Source of the DNA: DATCMA01 sp036563645
Lineage (GTDB): Bacteria; Actinomycetota; Actinomycetes; Mycobacteriales; Micromonosporaceae
DNA: 64,000 nucleotides
Assembly: GCA_036563645.1 (NCBI GenBank)
Contig: DATCMA010000054.1
Span: 62,001-126,000 of the forward strand
Direction: 5' to 3'
In this document: in pieces, positions 42,336 to 51,862 of the stretch
Position numbering within the stretch: the first letter of the stretch is position 1
Layout: every line of letters starts with the position of its first letter
The notes under the pieces: generated by a model
Seen by the model: the letters and a program-made list of their open reading frames with translations, nothing else
What the model was told of the DNA's origin: nothing
Databases searched by the model: none
Position numbers and translations under genes: made by a program

Positions 42336-43463
42336 TCAGAGCCGCTCAACCACGTAGTCGATGCACGCGGTCAGCGCCTCCACGTCGGCCGGTTCGATCG
42401 CCGGGAAGAGCGCGATGCGGAGCTGGTTGCGGCCCAACTTCCGGTACGGCTCCGTGTCGACGATGCCGTTCGCCCGCAACACCTTCGCAATCGTCGCCGC
42501 GTCCACGCCCTCGACGAAATCGATCGTCGCGACGACGTTGGAGCGCAGCGCAGGGTCGCTGACGAACGGTGTGGCCACCTGCGACCGCTCAGCCCAGCTG
42601 TAGATGATGGCGGCGCTCTCCGCCGTGCGCTTCGCCGCCCAGCTCAAGCCACCCTGGCTGTTGATCCAGTCGGTTTGCTCGGCGGCCAGGAAGATGGTGG
42701 CGAGCGCTGGAGTGTTGTAGGTCTGCTCCTGGCGGCTGTTCTCGATGGCGGTGACCAGGTCGAGGAAGGCCGGGATGTACCGACCCGACTTCTTGATCTC
42801 CTCCGCACGCGCCAGCGCCGCCGGCGACATCAGCGCGATCCACAGGCCGCCGTCGGAGCCGAAGCACTTCTGCGGCGCGAAGTAGTAGACGTCGGTCTCG
42901 CGGACGTCCACCTCCAAGCCGCCAGCGGCCGACGTCGCGTCGACCAGGAGCAGGGCGCCGTCATCCGCGCCGGGGACCCGGCGGATCGGCACGGCCACGC
43001 CGGTGGAGGTCTCGTTGTGGGGAGTGGCGTAGACGTCGACGCCGGCTTCGGCCACGAGCTCCGGCGCGCTGCCCGGCTCGGCCTTGCGGACGGTGTGCTC
43101 CCCGAGGAAGGGGGCGGCCTGGGCGGCCTTCGCGAACTTCGCGCCGAACTCACCGAAGCTCGCGAACTGACCGCGATTCCGGATCAATCCAAAGATCGCG
43201 ACTTCCCAGAACGCCGTGGTCCCGCCGTTGCCGAGGACGACCTCGTACCCGTCGGGCAGGTTGAAAAGCTCCGCGATCCCGCGCCGCAGACGGGCGACCT
43301 GGTCGCGGACGGTCTTCTGCCGGTGGGACGTGCCGAGGTAGCTCGTCGCCACGTCGGCCAGCGCGGACACAGCCGCGGGACGGACTTTGGACGGCCCGCT
43401 GCCGAATCGGCCGTCCGCGGGCTTGATCTCGTCGGGGATCCGAATGGTCGATACCTCAGCCAC
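42336..43463 (-). CDS. serC: Phosphoserine aminotransferase
   Basis: 375 residues, PLP-dependent class V aminotransferase. Actinobacterial SerC features: PADGRFGSGPSKVRPAAVSA, YLGTSHRQKTVRDQV, ATPHNETSTGVAVP, DATSAAGGLEVDV, and the PLP lysine in YYFAPQKCFGSDGG. It makes 3-phosphoserine for serine (and feeds pyridoxine synthesis in some bacteria). GTG 43463 has AAGGA about 11 bases before it. Neighbours citA and pdxH are a familiar actinomycete context. Confidence 0.95.
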   Translation of the reverse strand: MAEVSTIRIPDEIKPADGRFGSGPSKVRPAAVSALADVATSYLGTSHRQKTVRDQVARLRRGIAELFNLPDGYEVVLGNGGTTAFWEVAIFGLIRNRGQFASFGEFGAKFAKAAQAAPFLGEHTVRKAEPGSAPELVAEAGVDVYATPHNETSTGVAVPIRRVPGADDGALLLVDATSAAGGLEVDVRETDVYYFAPQKCFGSDGGLWIALMSPAALARAEEIKKSGRYIPAFLDLVTAIENSRQEQTYNTPALATIFLAAEQTDWINSQGGLSWAAKRTAESAAIIYSWAERSQVATPFVSDPALRSNVVATIDFVEGVDAATIAKVLRANGIVDTEPYRKLGRNQLRIALFPAIEPADVEALTACIDYVVERL

Positions 43464-43668
43464 GGTGTGAAGATCCTTCCGGTCGGCCTGGGGCCGGTGC
43501 GCGGAACACTGCCCGGCGACGTTGCCGCCTTCCATCCTCGCACCTCGCGCCCTGCGCGCGTCTGGCCATCCCAGGGGTGTGATCTGCGGCGTGCCCCACA
43601 GTCGAGCCGCCGCCAGGTGAGATCGACACCGAGAACGACCCTGCGAAACGACCCTGCGAACGACACAA

Positions 43669-43699
43669 GGCCCCGATCCGGCGGTCGGCGGACGGGGCC
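43669..43699 (-). terminator. Possible terminator downstream of citA
   Basis: GGCCCCG at 43669-43675 pairs with CGGGGCC at 43693-43699 around a 17-base loop, 20 bases past the citA stop. Moderate strength, no T run. A short direct repeat AACGACCCTGCG occurs twice at 43633-43657 nearby. Confidence 0.45.
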
Positions 43700-43718
43700 C
43701 TGGACGCGTCGACGGGCG

Positions 43719-44825
43719 CTACACGCCGTGCGGAATCTGGTCCCAGCCTTCGACCTCCTCTGGCTTGCGGGGACCGGGACCGACGTAGCGGGCGGTCGGC
43801 CGCACGAGGCGACCCATCCGCTTCTGCTCCAGGATGTGCGCGCTCCACCCACCCATGCGGGCACAGGCGAACATCGACGTGAACATGTGCGCCGGCACCT
43901 CGGCGAAGTCGAGGATGACCGCGGACCAGAACTCGAAGTTCGTGGCGATGACGCGGTCGGGCTTGCGGTCGTGGAGCTCCTCGAGCGCGGCCTTCTCCAG
44001 CGCTTCGGCGACCTCATAGCGGGGCGCGCCGAGCTTCTTGGCGGTACGGCGCAGCACGCGCGCCCGCGGATCCTCCGCGCGGTAGACGCGGTGACCGAAC
44101 CCCATCAGCCGCTCACCCCGATCGAGGACGCTCTTGACGTACCGCTTGGCGTCCCCGATGCGCTCGACCGCCTCGATCATGTGCAGCACCCGGGAGGGCG
44201 CCCCGCCGTGCAGCGGGCCGGAGAGGGCGCCGATGCCGGAGGAGATGCACGCGGCCGCGTCGGCTCCGGTGGAGGCGACGATCCGCGCGGTGAACGTCGA
44301 GGCGTTCATGCCGTGTTCCGCGGCGGCGATGAAGTAGGCGTCGACGGCTTCGACGTGCTTCGGGTCGGGCTCGCCCCGCCAGCGCCGCATGAACCGTTCG
44401 ACGATGGTCGACGCCTTGTCGATTTCTTTCTGGGGTACGGCCGGGACCCCGAGACCTCGGGCGGATTGGGCGACGAAGGACAGCGCGGTGACCGAGACCC
44501 GCGCCAGGTCCTCCCGGGCCTGCTCGTCACTGATGTCGAACAGCGGCGAGAGCCCCCAGTACGGGGCCAGCATGGCGACCGCGGACTGCACGTCGACGCG
44601 GATATCCCCGGAGTGCACGGGCACGGGGAACGGTTCGGCTGGCGGCAGTCCAGGACCGAATCGCCCATCGACCAAGAGCGCCCACACGTTGCCAAACGAC
44701 ACCCGTCCGATGAGATCCTCGATGTCGACGCCCCGGTAGCGCAGCGCACCGCCTTCTCTGTCGGGCTCGGCAATTTCGGTCTCGAAGGCGACCACGCCCT
44801 CCAAACCCGGCGCGAAGTCGGACAT
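43719..44825 (-). CDS. citA: Citrate synthase 2 (CitA type)
   Basis: 368 residues. Conserved citrate synthase residues: RYRGVDIEDLIGRVSFGNVW, AAEHGMNASTFTARIVAS, GALSGPLHGGAPSRVLHMIE, MGFGHRVYRAEDPRARVL. It condenses oxaloacetate and acetyl-CoA. Shorter than GltA-type enzymes, matching the actinobacterial citrate synthase 2 group. ATG 44825 with GGAGAG upstream. Divergent from pdxH. Confidence 0.93.
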   Translation of the reverse strand: MSDFAPGLEGVVAFETEIAEPDREGGALRYRGVDIEDLIGRVSFGNVWALLVDGRFGPGLPPAEPFPVPVHSGDIRVDVQSAVAMLAPYWGLSPLFDISDEQAREDLARVSVTALSFVAQSARGLGVPAVPQKEIDKASTIVERFMRRWRGEPDPKHVEAVDAYFIAAAEHGMNASTFTARIVASTGADAAACISSGIGALSGPLHGGAPSRVLHMIEAVERIGDAKRYVKSVLDRGERLMGFGHRVYRAEDPRARVLRRTAKKLGAPRYEVAEALEKAALEELHDRKPDRVIATNFEFWSAVILDFAEVPAHMFTSMFACARMGGWSAHILEQKRMGRLVRPTARYVGPGPRKPEEVEGWDQIPHGV

Positions 44826-45059
44826 AGTGCTCTCCTGGCTCTGGCTCGTGGCGGCTCATTTCCGGTGGGCTGAAACTTCGATGGGCTGATGCCCAATTCC
44901 CCACACTGTCGCGTGTCATCTTGCCCGCCGGGTAGCGAGGTTACGACCCGGTAGAGCTGTGCTCCGGGCGACACTGCCGGACCGGGGCGCATCGCGGGCG
45001 GACCGGGATCGGCACCGTAGATTCGCACACGTCACCTCGGCAGTGTGGAGAGTGCGCGC

Positions 45060-45716
45060 GTGACCGGAGACACAGTGGAGCCGGCGCGGATGCGGCGGGA
45101 ATACGACCCAGAGGGGGGACTCCACCCCGAGGAGCTGGCTCCGGAGTGGCATACCCAATTCGCGCGCTGGTTCGCCGACGCGGTCGCCGCCGGGCTGCCC
45201 GAGCCGAACGCGATGGTGCTCGCCACCGCCGATGCGCGGGGCAGACCCAGCACGCGGATGGTGCTGCTCAAGGGCTACGACCACCGCGGGCTGGTGTTCT
45301 ACACCAACTACGAGTCGCGCAAAGGGCGGGAGGCGCGGACCAATCCGTACGCCAGCCTGCTCTTTCCCTGGTTCGCCATGCACCGGCAGGTGATCATCTG
45401 CGGGGCGATCGTCCCGGTGGACCGGGCCGAGACCGAGCGGTACTTCGCGGTGCGTCCGCGGGGCGCGCAGCTCAGCGCCTGGGCGAGCCCGCAGTCGCAG
45501 GTGCTGCCGGATCGCGCTGCGCTGGAGGAGCGCGTCGCGGCGGTCGCGGCCCGATTCGCTGATCGACCTATTCCGGCGCCGCCGCATTGGGGTGGTTTCC
45601 GGGTTATTCCGGAAACAGTGGAATTCTGGCAAGGACGAGCGAATCGCCTCCACGATCGGTTGCGCTATCGGCGGGGTCCGGACGACCGGTGGGTGATCGA
45701 GCGCCTCGCCCCGTGA
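45060..45716 (+). CDS. pdxH: Pyridoxamine 5'-phosphate oxidase
   Basis: 218 residues, FMN-binding split-barrel. MRREYDPEGGLHPEELAPEW at the start, RPSTRMVLLKGYDHRGLVFY, NYESRKGREARTNPYASLLF, SPQSQVLPDRAALEERVAAV, and the C-terminal HWGGFRVIPETVEFWQGRAN with RLHDR. It oxidises PNP/PMP to PLP. GTG 45045 is upstream in frame; GGAGAG at 45048-45053 favours GTG 45060. Confidence 0.94.
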   Translation: MTGDTVEPARMRREYDPEGGLHPEELAPEWHTQFARWFADAVAAGLPEPNAMVLATADARGRPSTRMVLLKGYDHRGLVFYTNYESRKGREARTNPYASLLFPWFAMHRQVIICGAIVPVDRAETERYFAVRPRGAQLSAWASPQSQVLPDRAALEERVAAVAARFADRPIPAPPHWGGFRVIPETVEFWQGRANRLHDRLRYRRGPDDRWVIERLAP

Positions 45717-45804
45717 GCGAGGCCCGACCGGTGCTCCCTTGCCAGTCGGGAACTGGTCTCGTGCCGATTACGCGTCGAATCGACACAACGGTTATGGTCC
45801 GGGC

Positions 45805-46740
45805 ATGGAGAACCGTGAACGGGTGCCCCGCCCGCCGTCGGGAGCCCAGTGGACGATCCGGGCCGGCGGACACGAGGCGGTCATCGTCGAGGTGGGTGGC
45901 GGGCTGCGCGCCTACCGCGCCGACGGTGTGGACTACGTCGATGGTTACGCCGAGGACGAGCCCTCCGTGGGCTGCGCGGGCCAGATCCTCGCGCCGTGGC
46001 CCAATCGGATCCGGGACGGTCGATACCGATTCGACGAGGTCGACTATCAGCTCGCGCTGACCGAACCGGAGCGGCACAACGCCATCCACGGGCTGGTCAA
46101 TTGGGTGCCCTGGCGGTTGGCGACCCGTGGGGAGGACCACGTCGTCGTCGAGTACGACCTTCCGCCTCAGCCGGGGTATCCGTGGCCGTTGGAGCTGCGC
46201 ACCGAGTGGCGGGTGGGCGAGGACGGTCTGCGGGCCACCCACGAGGTGCGCAACGTCGGACGGGAGCCCGCCCCGTTCGGGCTGGGCGCACACCCGTACC
46301 TCCAGCTTCCGGGGGTCGCCGTCGACGACCTGGCGCTGCGTTTGCCCGCCCGTGTGCGGCTCGTGACGGACAACCGCCTGCTGCCGGTCGCCGGGGCGGA
46401 GGTCGACGGCGGTGAGTACGACTTCACTACGGCGCGCCGGATCGGGGCGACGGTGCTGGACACCGCGTTCGGCGACGTCATCCGGTCCGCGGACGGCAGC
46501 ACCACGGCCGCCCTCATCGGGCCCGATGGCGCGGCGGTCTCGATCTGGGCCGACGCGGCGTTCGGGTGGTGGCAGGTCTTCACCGGGGACACGCTGCCCG
46601 GGGAGCGTCGGCGGCGGTCCGTGGCGCTCGAGCCGATGACCTGCCCGCCGGACGCGTTTCGGACCGGTCGCGACGTCATCGTGCTCAAGCCGGGCGACAC
46701 GTGGCGGGCGAGTTGGGGTATCTCGCCGGGCCTCCGGTGA
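45805..46740 (+). CDS. Aldose 1-epimerase (galactose mutarotase-like)
   Basis: 311 residues. Motifs: CAGQILAPWPNRIRDGRYRF, RHNAIHGLVNW (catalytic His), LGAHPYLQLPG (second His), and VALEPMTCPPDAF near the end (catalytic Glu). Interconverts alpha and beta anomers of hexoses. The frame opens at 45739; ATG 45805 starts just before the conserved domain. Substrate range not readable. Confidence 0.9.
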   Translation: MENRERVPRPPSGAQWTIRAGGHEAVIVEVGGGLRAYRADGVDYVDGYAEDEPSVGCAGQILAPWPNRIRDGRYRFDEVDYQLALTEPERHNAIHGLVNWVPWRLATRGEDHVVVEYDLPPQPGYPWPLELRTEWRVGEDGLRATHEVRNVGREPAPFGLGAHPYLQLPGVAVDDLALRLPARVRLVTDNRLLPVAGAEVDGGEYDFTTARRIGATVLDTAFGDVIRSADGSTTAALIGPDGAAVSIWADAAFGWWQVFTGDTLPGERRRRSVALEPMTCPPDAFRTGRDVIVLKPGDTWRASWGISPGLR

Positions 46741-46758
46741 CGACAGGCGGAGGCGAGC

Positions 46759-47361
46759 GTGGAGTTCTCCGAGGTGGTGCGCCGGCGGCGGATGGTGCGG
46801 GCGTACGACCCGAACCGCCCGGTGCCCCCTGAGGTGGTGGACCGCCTGCTGCGGCACGCCGTGCGCGCCCCGTCGGCCGGTTTCACCCAGGGATGGGGCT
46901 TCCTGGTGTTGGAAACCCCGGAGGATCGGGAGCGATTTTGGGCCGCGACCACCCCTCCGGGCGCGCCGACGACCCGGTGGCTGGAGGGGATGCGGACCGC
47001 TCCGCTCATCGTGGTCCCCCACGCCAACCGCTCGGCGTACCTCGAGCGGTACGCCGAGCCGGATAAGGGGTGGGTCGATCGCGACGAACGGCGATGGCCG
47101 GTGCCGTACTGGTACATCGACGCAGGATTTGCCGCTCTATTGATTTTGCTCACTGCGGTGGACGAAGGGCTGGGGGCGTGCTTTTTTGGTATTCCGGCGG
47201 AGCGCACCACGGCGTACCGGGAGGCCTTCGGGGTGCCTGCCGAGTACACGCCGATCGGCGCGATCACCGTCGGTTATCCGGCGCCTGACTGGCGATCCCC
47301 GTCACTGCGCCGGGGACGGCGGCCGATGGAGCAGGTCGTGCACCGAGGGCGATGGAGTTGA
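46759..47361 (+). CDS. Nitroreductase-family flavoprotein
   Basis: 200 residues. FMN-binding features EFSEVVRRRRMVRAYDPNRP, VRAPSAGFTQGWGFLVLETP, GFAALLILLTAVDEGLGACF and PIGAITVGYPAP. GTG 46759 with GCGGAGGCG upstream, 18 bases after the epimerase stop, so probably one operon. An oxidoreductase of unknown substrate. Confidence 0.86.
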   Translation: MEFSEVVRRRRMVRAYDPNRPVPPEVVDRLLRHAVRAPSAGFTQGWGFLVLETPEDRERFWAATTPPGAPTTRWLEGMRTAPLIVVPHANRSAYLERYAEPDKGWVDRDERRWPVPYWYIDAGFAALLILLTAVDEGLGACFFGIPAERTTAYREAFGVPAEYTPIGAITVGYPAPDWRSPSLRRGRRPMEQVVHRGRWS

Positions 47362-47498
47362 GTGGTCAGCGGCGATCAGCTAACACACCGAAATGTCGCC
47401 GGGGGCGGCTACGCTGGCACAACGTGTTGGGGGAGTGTTGCCAGTGGTGACGTCAGGAAGGCGCGGCGACAGATCACACGGAAGGGGAGCGTGCCGTC

Positions 47499-47810
47499 GT
47501 GATCTTTAAGGCAGTGATGGACGGGCGTCCGTACCCCGACCACGGATTGACACTCAAGGAGTGGGCGAAGATCCCACCGAGGCCGCTCCGCCTGGATCAG
47601 CTCATTACCACCAAGCGGGAGCTCGCGCTCGACCGGTTGCTCGCCGAGGATTCAACCTTCTACGGCGATCTCTTCCCGCACGTCGTCCAGTGGGATGGCG
47701 GCCTGTACCTGGAGGACGGGCTGCACCGGGCGCTCCGGGCCGCGCTTCAGCAGCGGACCCAGATCCACGCTCGGGTGCTGGTGCTGGATGACACACCGGC
47801 GCGACGGTGA
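47499..47810 (+). CDS. Conserved actinobacterial small protein (sometimes labelled VapB-like)
   Basis: 103 residues: MIFKAVMDGRPYPDHGLTLK, IPPRPLRLDQLITTKRELAL, AEDSTFYGDLFPHVVQWDGG and LYLEDGLHRALRAALQQRTQ. This conserved block is common in actinobacteria. I remember database entries calling it a VapB-family antitoxin, but no toxin gene is adjacent here and the label may be wrong. GAAGGGGAG lies about 11 bases before GTG 47499. Confidence 0.8.
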   Translation: MIFKAVMDGRPYPDHGLTLKEWAKIPPRPLRLDQLITTKRELALDRLLAEDSTFYGDLFPHVVQWDGGLYLEDGLHRALRAALQQRTQIHARVLVLDDTPARR

Positions 47811-48330
47811 TCGACCGGTCGGGACCGGGAGCCTGACCTCTCGATCCGGCAGCGGCAGCGTCGCCTGCGTCCGCGGGGCCGGTGAGTCAGCGAGCGACGC
47901 GGCGTCGGCCGACCGGCCCCGTGGCTCGGCCCTGGTAGGGGCGGAATTTGGCGATGATCAATCGCAGGGCGATGGGTCACTATCCCGTCGCGGATGTCGC
48001 GATCCCCGGCTGGAGCGGCGAAATCGCAGGTTGAAGTAGTTCCCTAACTGTCGGTGATCAGAAACTGAAGTGGCACAGCGATCGATGCGTCTGGCTCCGC
48101 CACCGCTTACTTGCCACGTTGACGACTGCTAACCTATGGCGCGCCTGTGTCGGTGGTCGTCCAGCTGATTCATCCCTCGCGGGGAAGGTTCAGGCCGCCG
48201 GACAGGCAGAATGGTTTCCAGGACGGCTGCTGGCGGTGGTCGAGAGAGGTCGGCTCGTGGTCCGGTCAGAGCGCGTCGGTCGATCGCTTCGGCGCCTCAG
48301 CTGGCCGGCAGCGGTGGATGGGAGGAAGCG
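47811..48330. other. Intergenic region upstream of the polymer-export operon
   Basis: 520 bases without a supported gene. The middle (about 47950-48150) has lower G+C and probably contains the operon promoter (TTGACG at 48119-48124 and TAACCT at 48130-48135 are candidate elements but not well spaced). In-frame upstream extension of the permease gene to 48211 lacks a ribosome-binding site and domain match. Confidence 0.4.
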
Positions 48331-49143
48331 GTGACGTCGAGCATCGCGGAGGTCTGGAGTCACCGCAACGCGTTGCGACTGCTCATTCACCGGGATCTGG
48401 CGGTCAAGTACCAGCAATCGGTGCTGGGATACATCTGGTCTCTCATCGAGCCCCTCGCCCTGGGGCTTATCTATTGGTTCGTCTTCGGGGCGCTCTACGG
48501 CACGGGCAACCACCTGGGCAGCGCCAAGGAGTCCTACCCGCTCTTCCTCATCACCGGCATCTTCGCCTGGATGTGGACGAACACAGCGATCAACGAGGCG
48601 ACTCACGCCCTCACCGGCCAAGCCCGTTTGATCACCACGATGCGGGTCCCTCGGGAGGTCTTCCCCTTGGGTCGGGTGATCGGCCGGTTCGCTGAGTACC
48701 TCGCCGGGCTGCCGGTGCTGATCGTGCTCGCCGCCTACTTCGGCCAACTGGACTTCGGGCCGCATCTGCTGGCCCTGCCGCTCGCCGTGCTGCTGCAGCT
48801 CATGCTGCTCACCGGGATCGCGCTCTTCCTCTCCGCGCTCAACGTCCTGGTGCGTGACGTCGATCGGATGATGCGGCTGGCCACGCGGCTGCTCTTCTAC
48901 GCCACCCCGATCATCTACCCGATCACGCTGGTCAAGCAGTCGAACCTGCCAGGCTGGGTGAAGACCGCGTACGAGTTCAACCCGCTGGTTGGGATCTTCC
49001 AACTGCACCGCACCGTGTGGTATCCCGCCGAGTTCCCCGCCACCGTTCCGCTGGTCGCCTCGATCGTCGGCAGTGTGGCGCTGCTCCTCGGCGGCATGTG
49101 GGTGTTCCGTCGCCTCGAGCCCGCCGTGCTCAAGGAGCTGTAG
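48331..49143 (+). CDS. ABC-2 type polysaccharide/teichoic acid export permease
   Basis: 270 residues, six membrane helices. RNALRLLIHRDLAVKYQQSV is the conserved N-terminal amphipathic segment of the TagG/Wzm family, followed by LGYIWSLIEPLALGLIYWFV and LSALNVLVRDVDRMMRLATR. It forms the channel with the ATPase encoded next. GGAGGAAG 3-5 bases before GTG 48331 fixes the start. The stop shares a base with the next start. Confidence 0.9.
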   Translation: MTSSIAEVWSHRNALRLLIHRDLAVKYQQSVLGYIWSLIEPLALGLIYWFVFGALYGTGNHLGSAKESYPLFLITGIFAWMWTNTAINEATHALTGQARLITTMRVPREVFPLGRVIGRFAEYLAGLPVLIVLAAYFGQLDFGPHLLALPLAVLLQLMLLTGIALFLSALNVLVRDVDRMMRLATRLLFYATPIIYPITLVKQSNLPGWVKTAYEFNPLVGIFQLHRTVWYPAEFPATVPLVASIVGSVALLLGGMWVFRRLEPAVLKEL

Positions 49144-49889
49144 TGAGCGAGCCGATTATTGAGGCCGAGAACCTCGGCATCCGATTCGTCCGCAACCGCC
49201 GCCGCAATCTGCGGCTGCGGGATCTGTTCATTCACCGTGGGCGTCGGCAGCCTGAGGGCACGGAGTTCTGGCCGTTGCGCCACGTCTCCTTCAAGATCTA
49301 TCCGGGCGAGGCCGTCGGCATCATCGGCAAGAACGGCACCGGGAAGAGCACGACGCTGCGCCTCATCGCCGGGGTGTTGATCCCGGATGAGGGGAGGATC
49401 ACGGTACGCGGGCGGGTTGCGCCGCTGCTCGAACTCTCCGCCGGCTTCTCCAACGACCTCACCGGCCGGGAGAACATTCACCTGGTGGGCTCCCTGCACG
49501 GCATGAGCCCGTCGTACCTCAGGGCCAAGTTCGACGAGATCGTCGACTTCGCCGGGGAGCAGGTGGAGAAGGCGCTCGACACCCCGGTCCGGCACTACTC
49601 GTCGGGCATGAAGGTGCGGCTCGGCTTCTCCGTGATCGCCCAGCTCCAGCACCCCATCCTCCTCGTCGACGAGGTCATGGCCGTCGGGGATGCCGAGTTC
49701 CGAAAGAAGTGCTACGCCACGTTTGAACGGCTCCTCGCCGAAGGCCGCACCCTCGTGCTCGTCTCGCACAACGAGAGCGATCTCACGCGCTTCTGCACCC
49801 GCGGGCTGTACCTCAACGGCGGACGGCTCGTGGTGGACGGCACGGTGCGGGAGGCGCTGGACGCGTACAACAACGTCGTGCGGACCTGA
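49143..49889 (+). CDS. ABC exporter ATPase (TagH/Wzt-like)
   Basis: 248 residues. Walker A IGKNGTGKST (61-69), signature YSSGMKVRLGF near 152, Walker B PILLVDEVMAVGD near 171-182, H-loop SHNESDL. The long insertion before Walker A (RRNLRLRDLFIHRGRRQPEG) is typical of teichoic acid/O-antigen exporters. It lacks the C-terminal carbohydrate-binding domain of Wzt. GTG 49143 overlaps the permease TAG. Confidence 0.93.
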   Translation: MSEPIIEAENLGIRFVRNRRRNLRLRDLFIHRGRRQPEGTEFWPLRHVSFKIYPGEAVGIIGKNGTGKSTTLRLIAGVLIPDEGRITVRGRVAPLLELSAGFSNDLTGRENIHLVGSLHGMSPSYLRAKFDEIVDFAGEQVEKALDTPVRHYSSGMKVRLGFSVIAQLQHPILLVDEVMAVGDAEFRKKCYATFERLLAEGRTLVLVSHNESDLTRFCTRGLYLNGGRLVVDGTVREALDAYNNVVRT

Positions 49890-49891
49890 TC

Positions 49892-51862
49892 GTGACGCTC
49901 GCGGTACTGATCCCGGCCGCTGCCTCGGCCGGCGCGCTCCGTGTCTCCTCCGGGCACACGTTGTCCGACCACCTCGCGGAGCAACTGCGCGCGGCGGGAG
50001 CCCGCGAGGTCGTCGTCGCCGAGAGCCTCTCCGAGGTGGCGCGGCTCGCTGACCGAGGCGAACCGGTGCTGCTCTGCGGCACCGACGTGGTCGCCCACAC
50101 GGCGGTCCTGCGCCACGTGGCGACGAGCCCAGCGGGAGCGACGGTCGCGCTGGTCCTGCCCGACGGCGAGGTGGGCGTCCCCGTCCGCGAGGAACGGGGG
50201 ATGATCACCGCGGTCGGTGCCCCGGCGCCGGGCGTCTTCGGCAACGTCCTGCGCGTGAACCCACCGGACCTTCCGGCGCTCGCCGCGGCGGCGCGAGCCG
50301 CCGAGGAGGCCGTGGCGCACCGCGAGGCCCCCGACGCACCCGCTCCGCTCGACCGGCTGCTCGTCCACCTCGCGGAGACCCAGACAACGATCTTCGCGCA
50401 CCGGGTGCGGCTGCTCGTCGCCCGACGGGTGACCGACCAGGACGGTCTCGCCGCCGCGGAGGCCGCGATCGCCGCGGTCGACTCCGACCAGGCCGAACTG
50501 CGCCTCTCCGTCAAGGAACGAGACGACCTCTTCGCCACGTACTTCGTCAGCACGTGGTCACCGTGGCTGACGCGGCTCGCCGCGCGCTGCGGCATCAGCC
50601 CGTCCACGGTGACCGTCCTGTCGGTGTGCGCGGCCGTCGTCGCCGCGGTGTTGTTCGGCGTGGGCGGGCGTCCGGCGCTCGTGCTCGGCGCGATCCTGCT
50701 CTACCTGGGGTTCGTGCTCGACTGCGTGGACGGCCAACTCGCCCGCTACACGCGTCGGTTCAGTGCCTTCGGCGGCTGGCTCGACACCATCGCCGATCGC
50801 GCCAAGGAGTACATCGTCTACGCCGGGCTCGCGGTCGGCGTCGAACGGGCGGGCTTGGGCAGCGGGTGGGCGCTCGGCATCGCCGCCATGGTGCTGCAAA
50901 CCGTGCGGCACATGACCGATAGCTGGTACGGCGCGCTGCACGACGTGGCCGTGCGCCGACCGCGCGCCGCGAGCCCTGGCGGACTGGGGGCGCGGCTCGG
51001 CCAGGTCTCGACGCGGGTGCAGGCCGACGCCGGCTCGCTGACGTATTGGCTGAAGCGGACGGTGGTCTTCCCGATCGGCGAGCGATGGGCGCTCATTGCC
51101 GTGACGGTGGCGCTCTTCAACCCGCTGGTCAGCCTCATCGCGGTGCTCGTCTGGGGCGGTCTCGCGTTCGTCTACACCCTCGCGCTGCGCGGATTGCGCG
51201 CCCGCGCGATGCGCGTGGCCGTGCTCACCACCATGGACACTCACCTGTACCGCGACGACGGGCCGATCGCTCGCGCACTAGGGCGGGTGGGCGCGCGTAT
51301 GCCCGGCGGTCCGCTCGCGCTGGCTGTCGTCGCGGCGGTCGCCGGCGTGGTGGCGGTGCTTCCGGGTGTGCCGATCGACACCACGGTCGTGACCCTCGCC
51401 ACCGGCGTGGTAGCGGTCATCGCGGGCGGGCTCGGTGCGGGCAAGGCGCATTCCGGTCCGCTGGATTGGCTGGTACCCGCCGCGTTGCGCGCCGCGGAAT
51501 TCCTGTTGGTCATCGCGATCGCGAAAAGCGCGACAGTTGCGTCACTCGTCGTGTTCGCTCTGCTCTTCGTGCTGAGCCTGCACCACTACGATCTGATCGC
51601 CCGTCAGGAGAAGCGCGCCGCGCCACCGCCCCTGCCCGCCCTAACGGGAGGGTGGGATGGCCGCATTGCGGTGCTCAGCGTGGCGCTTATTGTTAACGCG
51701 GTCGATATCGCGATGGTGACGTTGACCGGATATCTTTTGTTGATGTTTACCGCGGCTTCCATCATCGGTTGGGCTGCGGTGAACTCCCGGTCGTTGCCGG
51801 GACAGGCAGCTGGACGGGAACTCACCAGCACCGGTGGGGGCACCGAGAGACGGAACCGATGA
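49892..51862 (+). CDS. CDP-alcohol phosphatidyltransferase with degenerate nucleotidyltransferase-like N-terminus
   Basis: 656 residues. The CDP-OH-P motif D-x2-D-G-x2-A-R-x8-G-x3-D-x3-D is complete at about 278-304 (DCVDGQLARYTRRFSAFGGW with LDTIADR). Residues 1-200 resemble a Rossmann/nucleotidyltransferase-type domain (VLIPAAASAGALRVSSGHTL) without a clear catalytic motif. After the enzyme core come further membrane helices (DUF5941-type tail). It would transfer a CDP-activated alcohol to an acceptor during phosphoglycan or lipid synthesis. GTG 49892 starts 2 bases after the ATPase stop; the end overlaps the next gene by 4 bases (ATGA). Confidence 0.85.
   Translation: MTLAVLIPAAASAGALRVSSGHTLSDHLAEQLRAAGAREVVVAESLSEVARLADRGEPVLLCGTDVVAHTAVLRHVATSPAGATVALVLPDGEVGVPVREERGMITAVGAPAPGVFGNVLRVNPPDLPALAAAARAAEEAVAHREAPDAPAPLDRLLVHLAETQTTIFAHRVRLLVARRVTDQDGLAAAEAAIAAVDSDQAELRLSVKERDDLFATYFVSTWSPWLTRLAARCGISPSTVTVLSVCAAVVAAVLFGVGGRPALVLGAILLYLGFVLDCVDGQLARYTRRFSAFGGWLDTIADRAKEYIVYAGLAVGVERAGLGSGWALGIAAMVLQTVRHMTDSWYGALHDVAVRRPRAASPGGLGARLGQVSTRVQADAGSLTYWLKRTVVFPIGERWALIAVTVALFNPLVSLIAVLVWGGLAFVYTLALRGLRARAMRVAVLTTMDTHLYRDDGPIARALGRVGARMPGGPLALAVVAAVAGVVAVLPGVPIDTTVVTLATGVVAVIAGGLGAGKAHSGPLDWLVPAALRAAEFLLVIAIAKSATVASLVVFALLFVLSLHHYDLIARQEKRAAPPPLPALTGGWDGRIAVLSVALIVNAVDIAMVTLTGYLLLMFTAASIIGWAAVNSRSLPGQAAGRELTSTGGGTERRNR

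Noticed and set aside
47499..47810. Toxin-antitoxin module
   Set aside because: The small protein is sometimes labelled VapB, but no toxin-like gene lies on either side.
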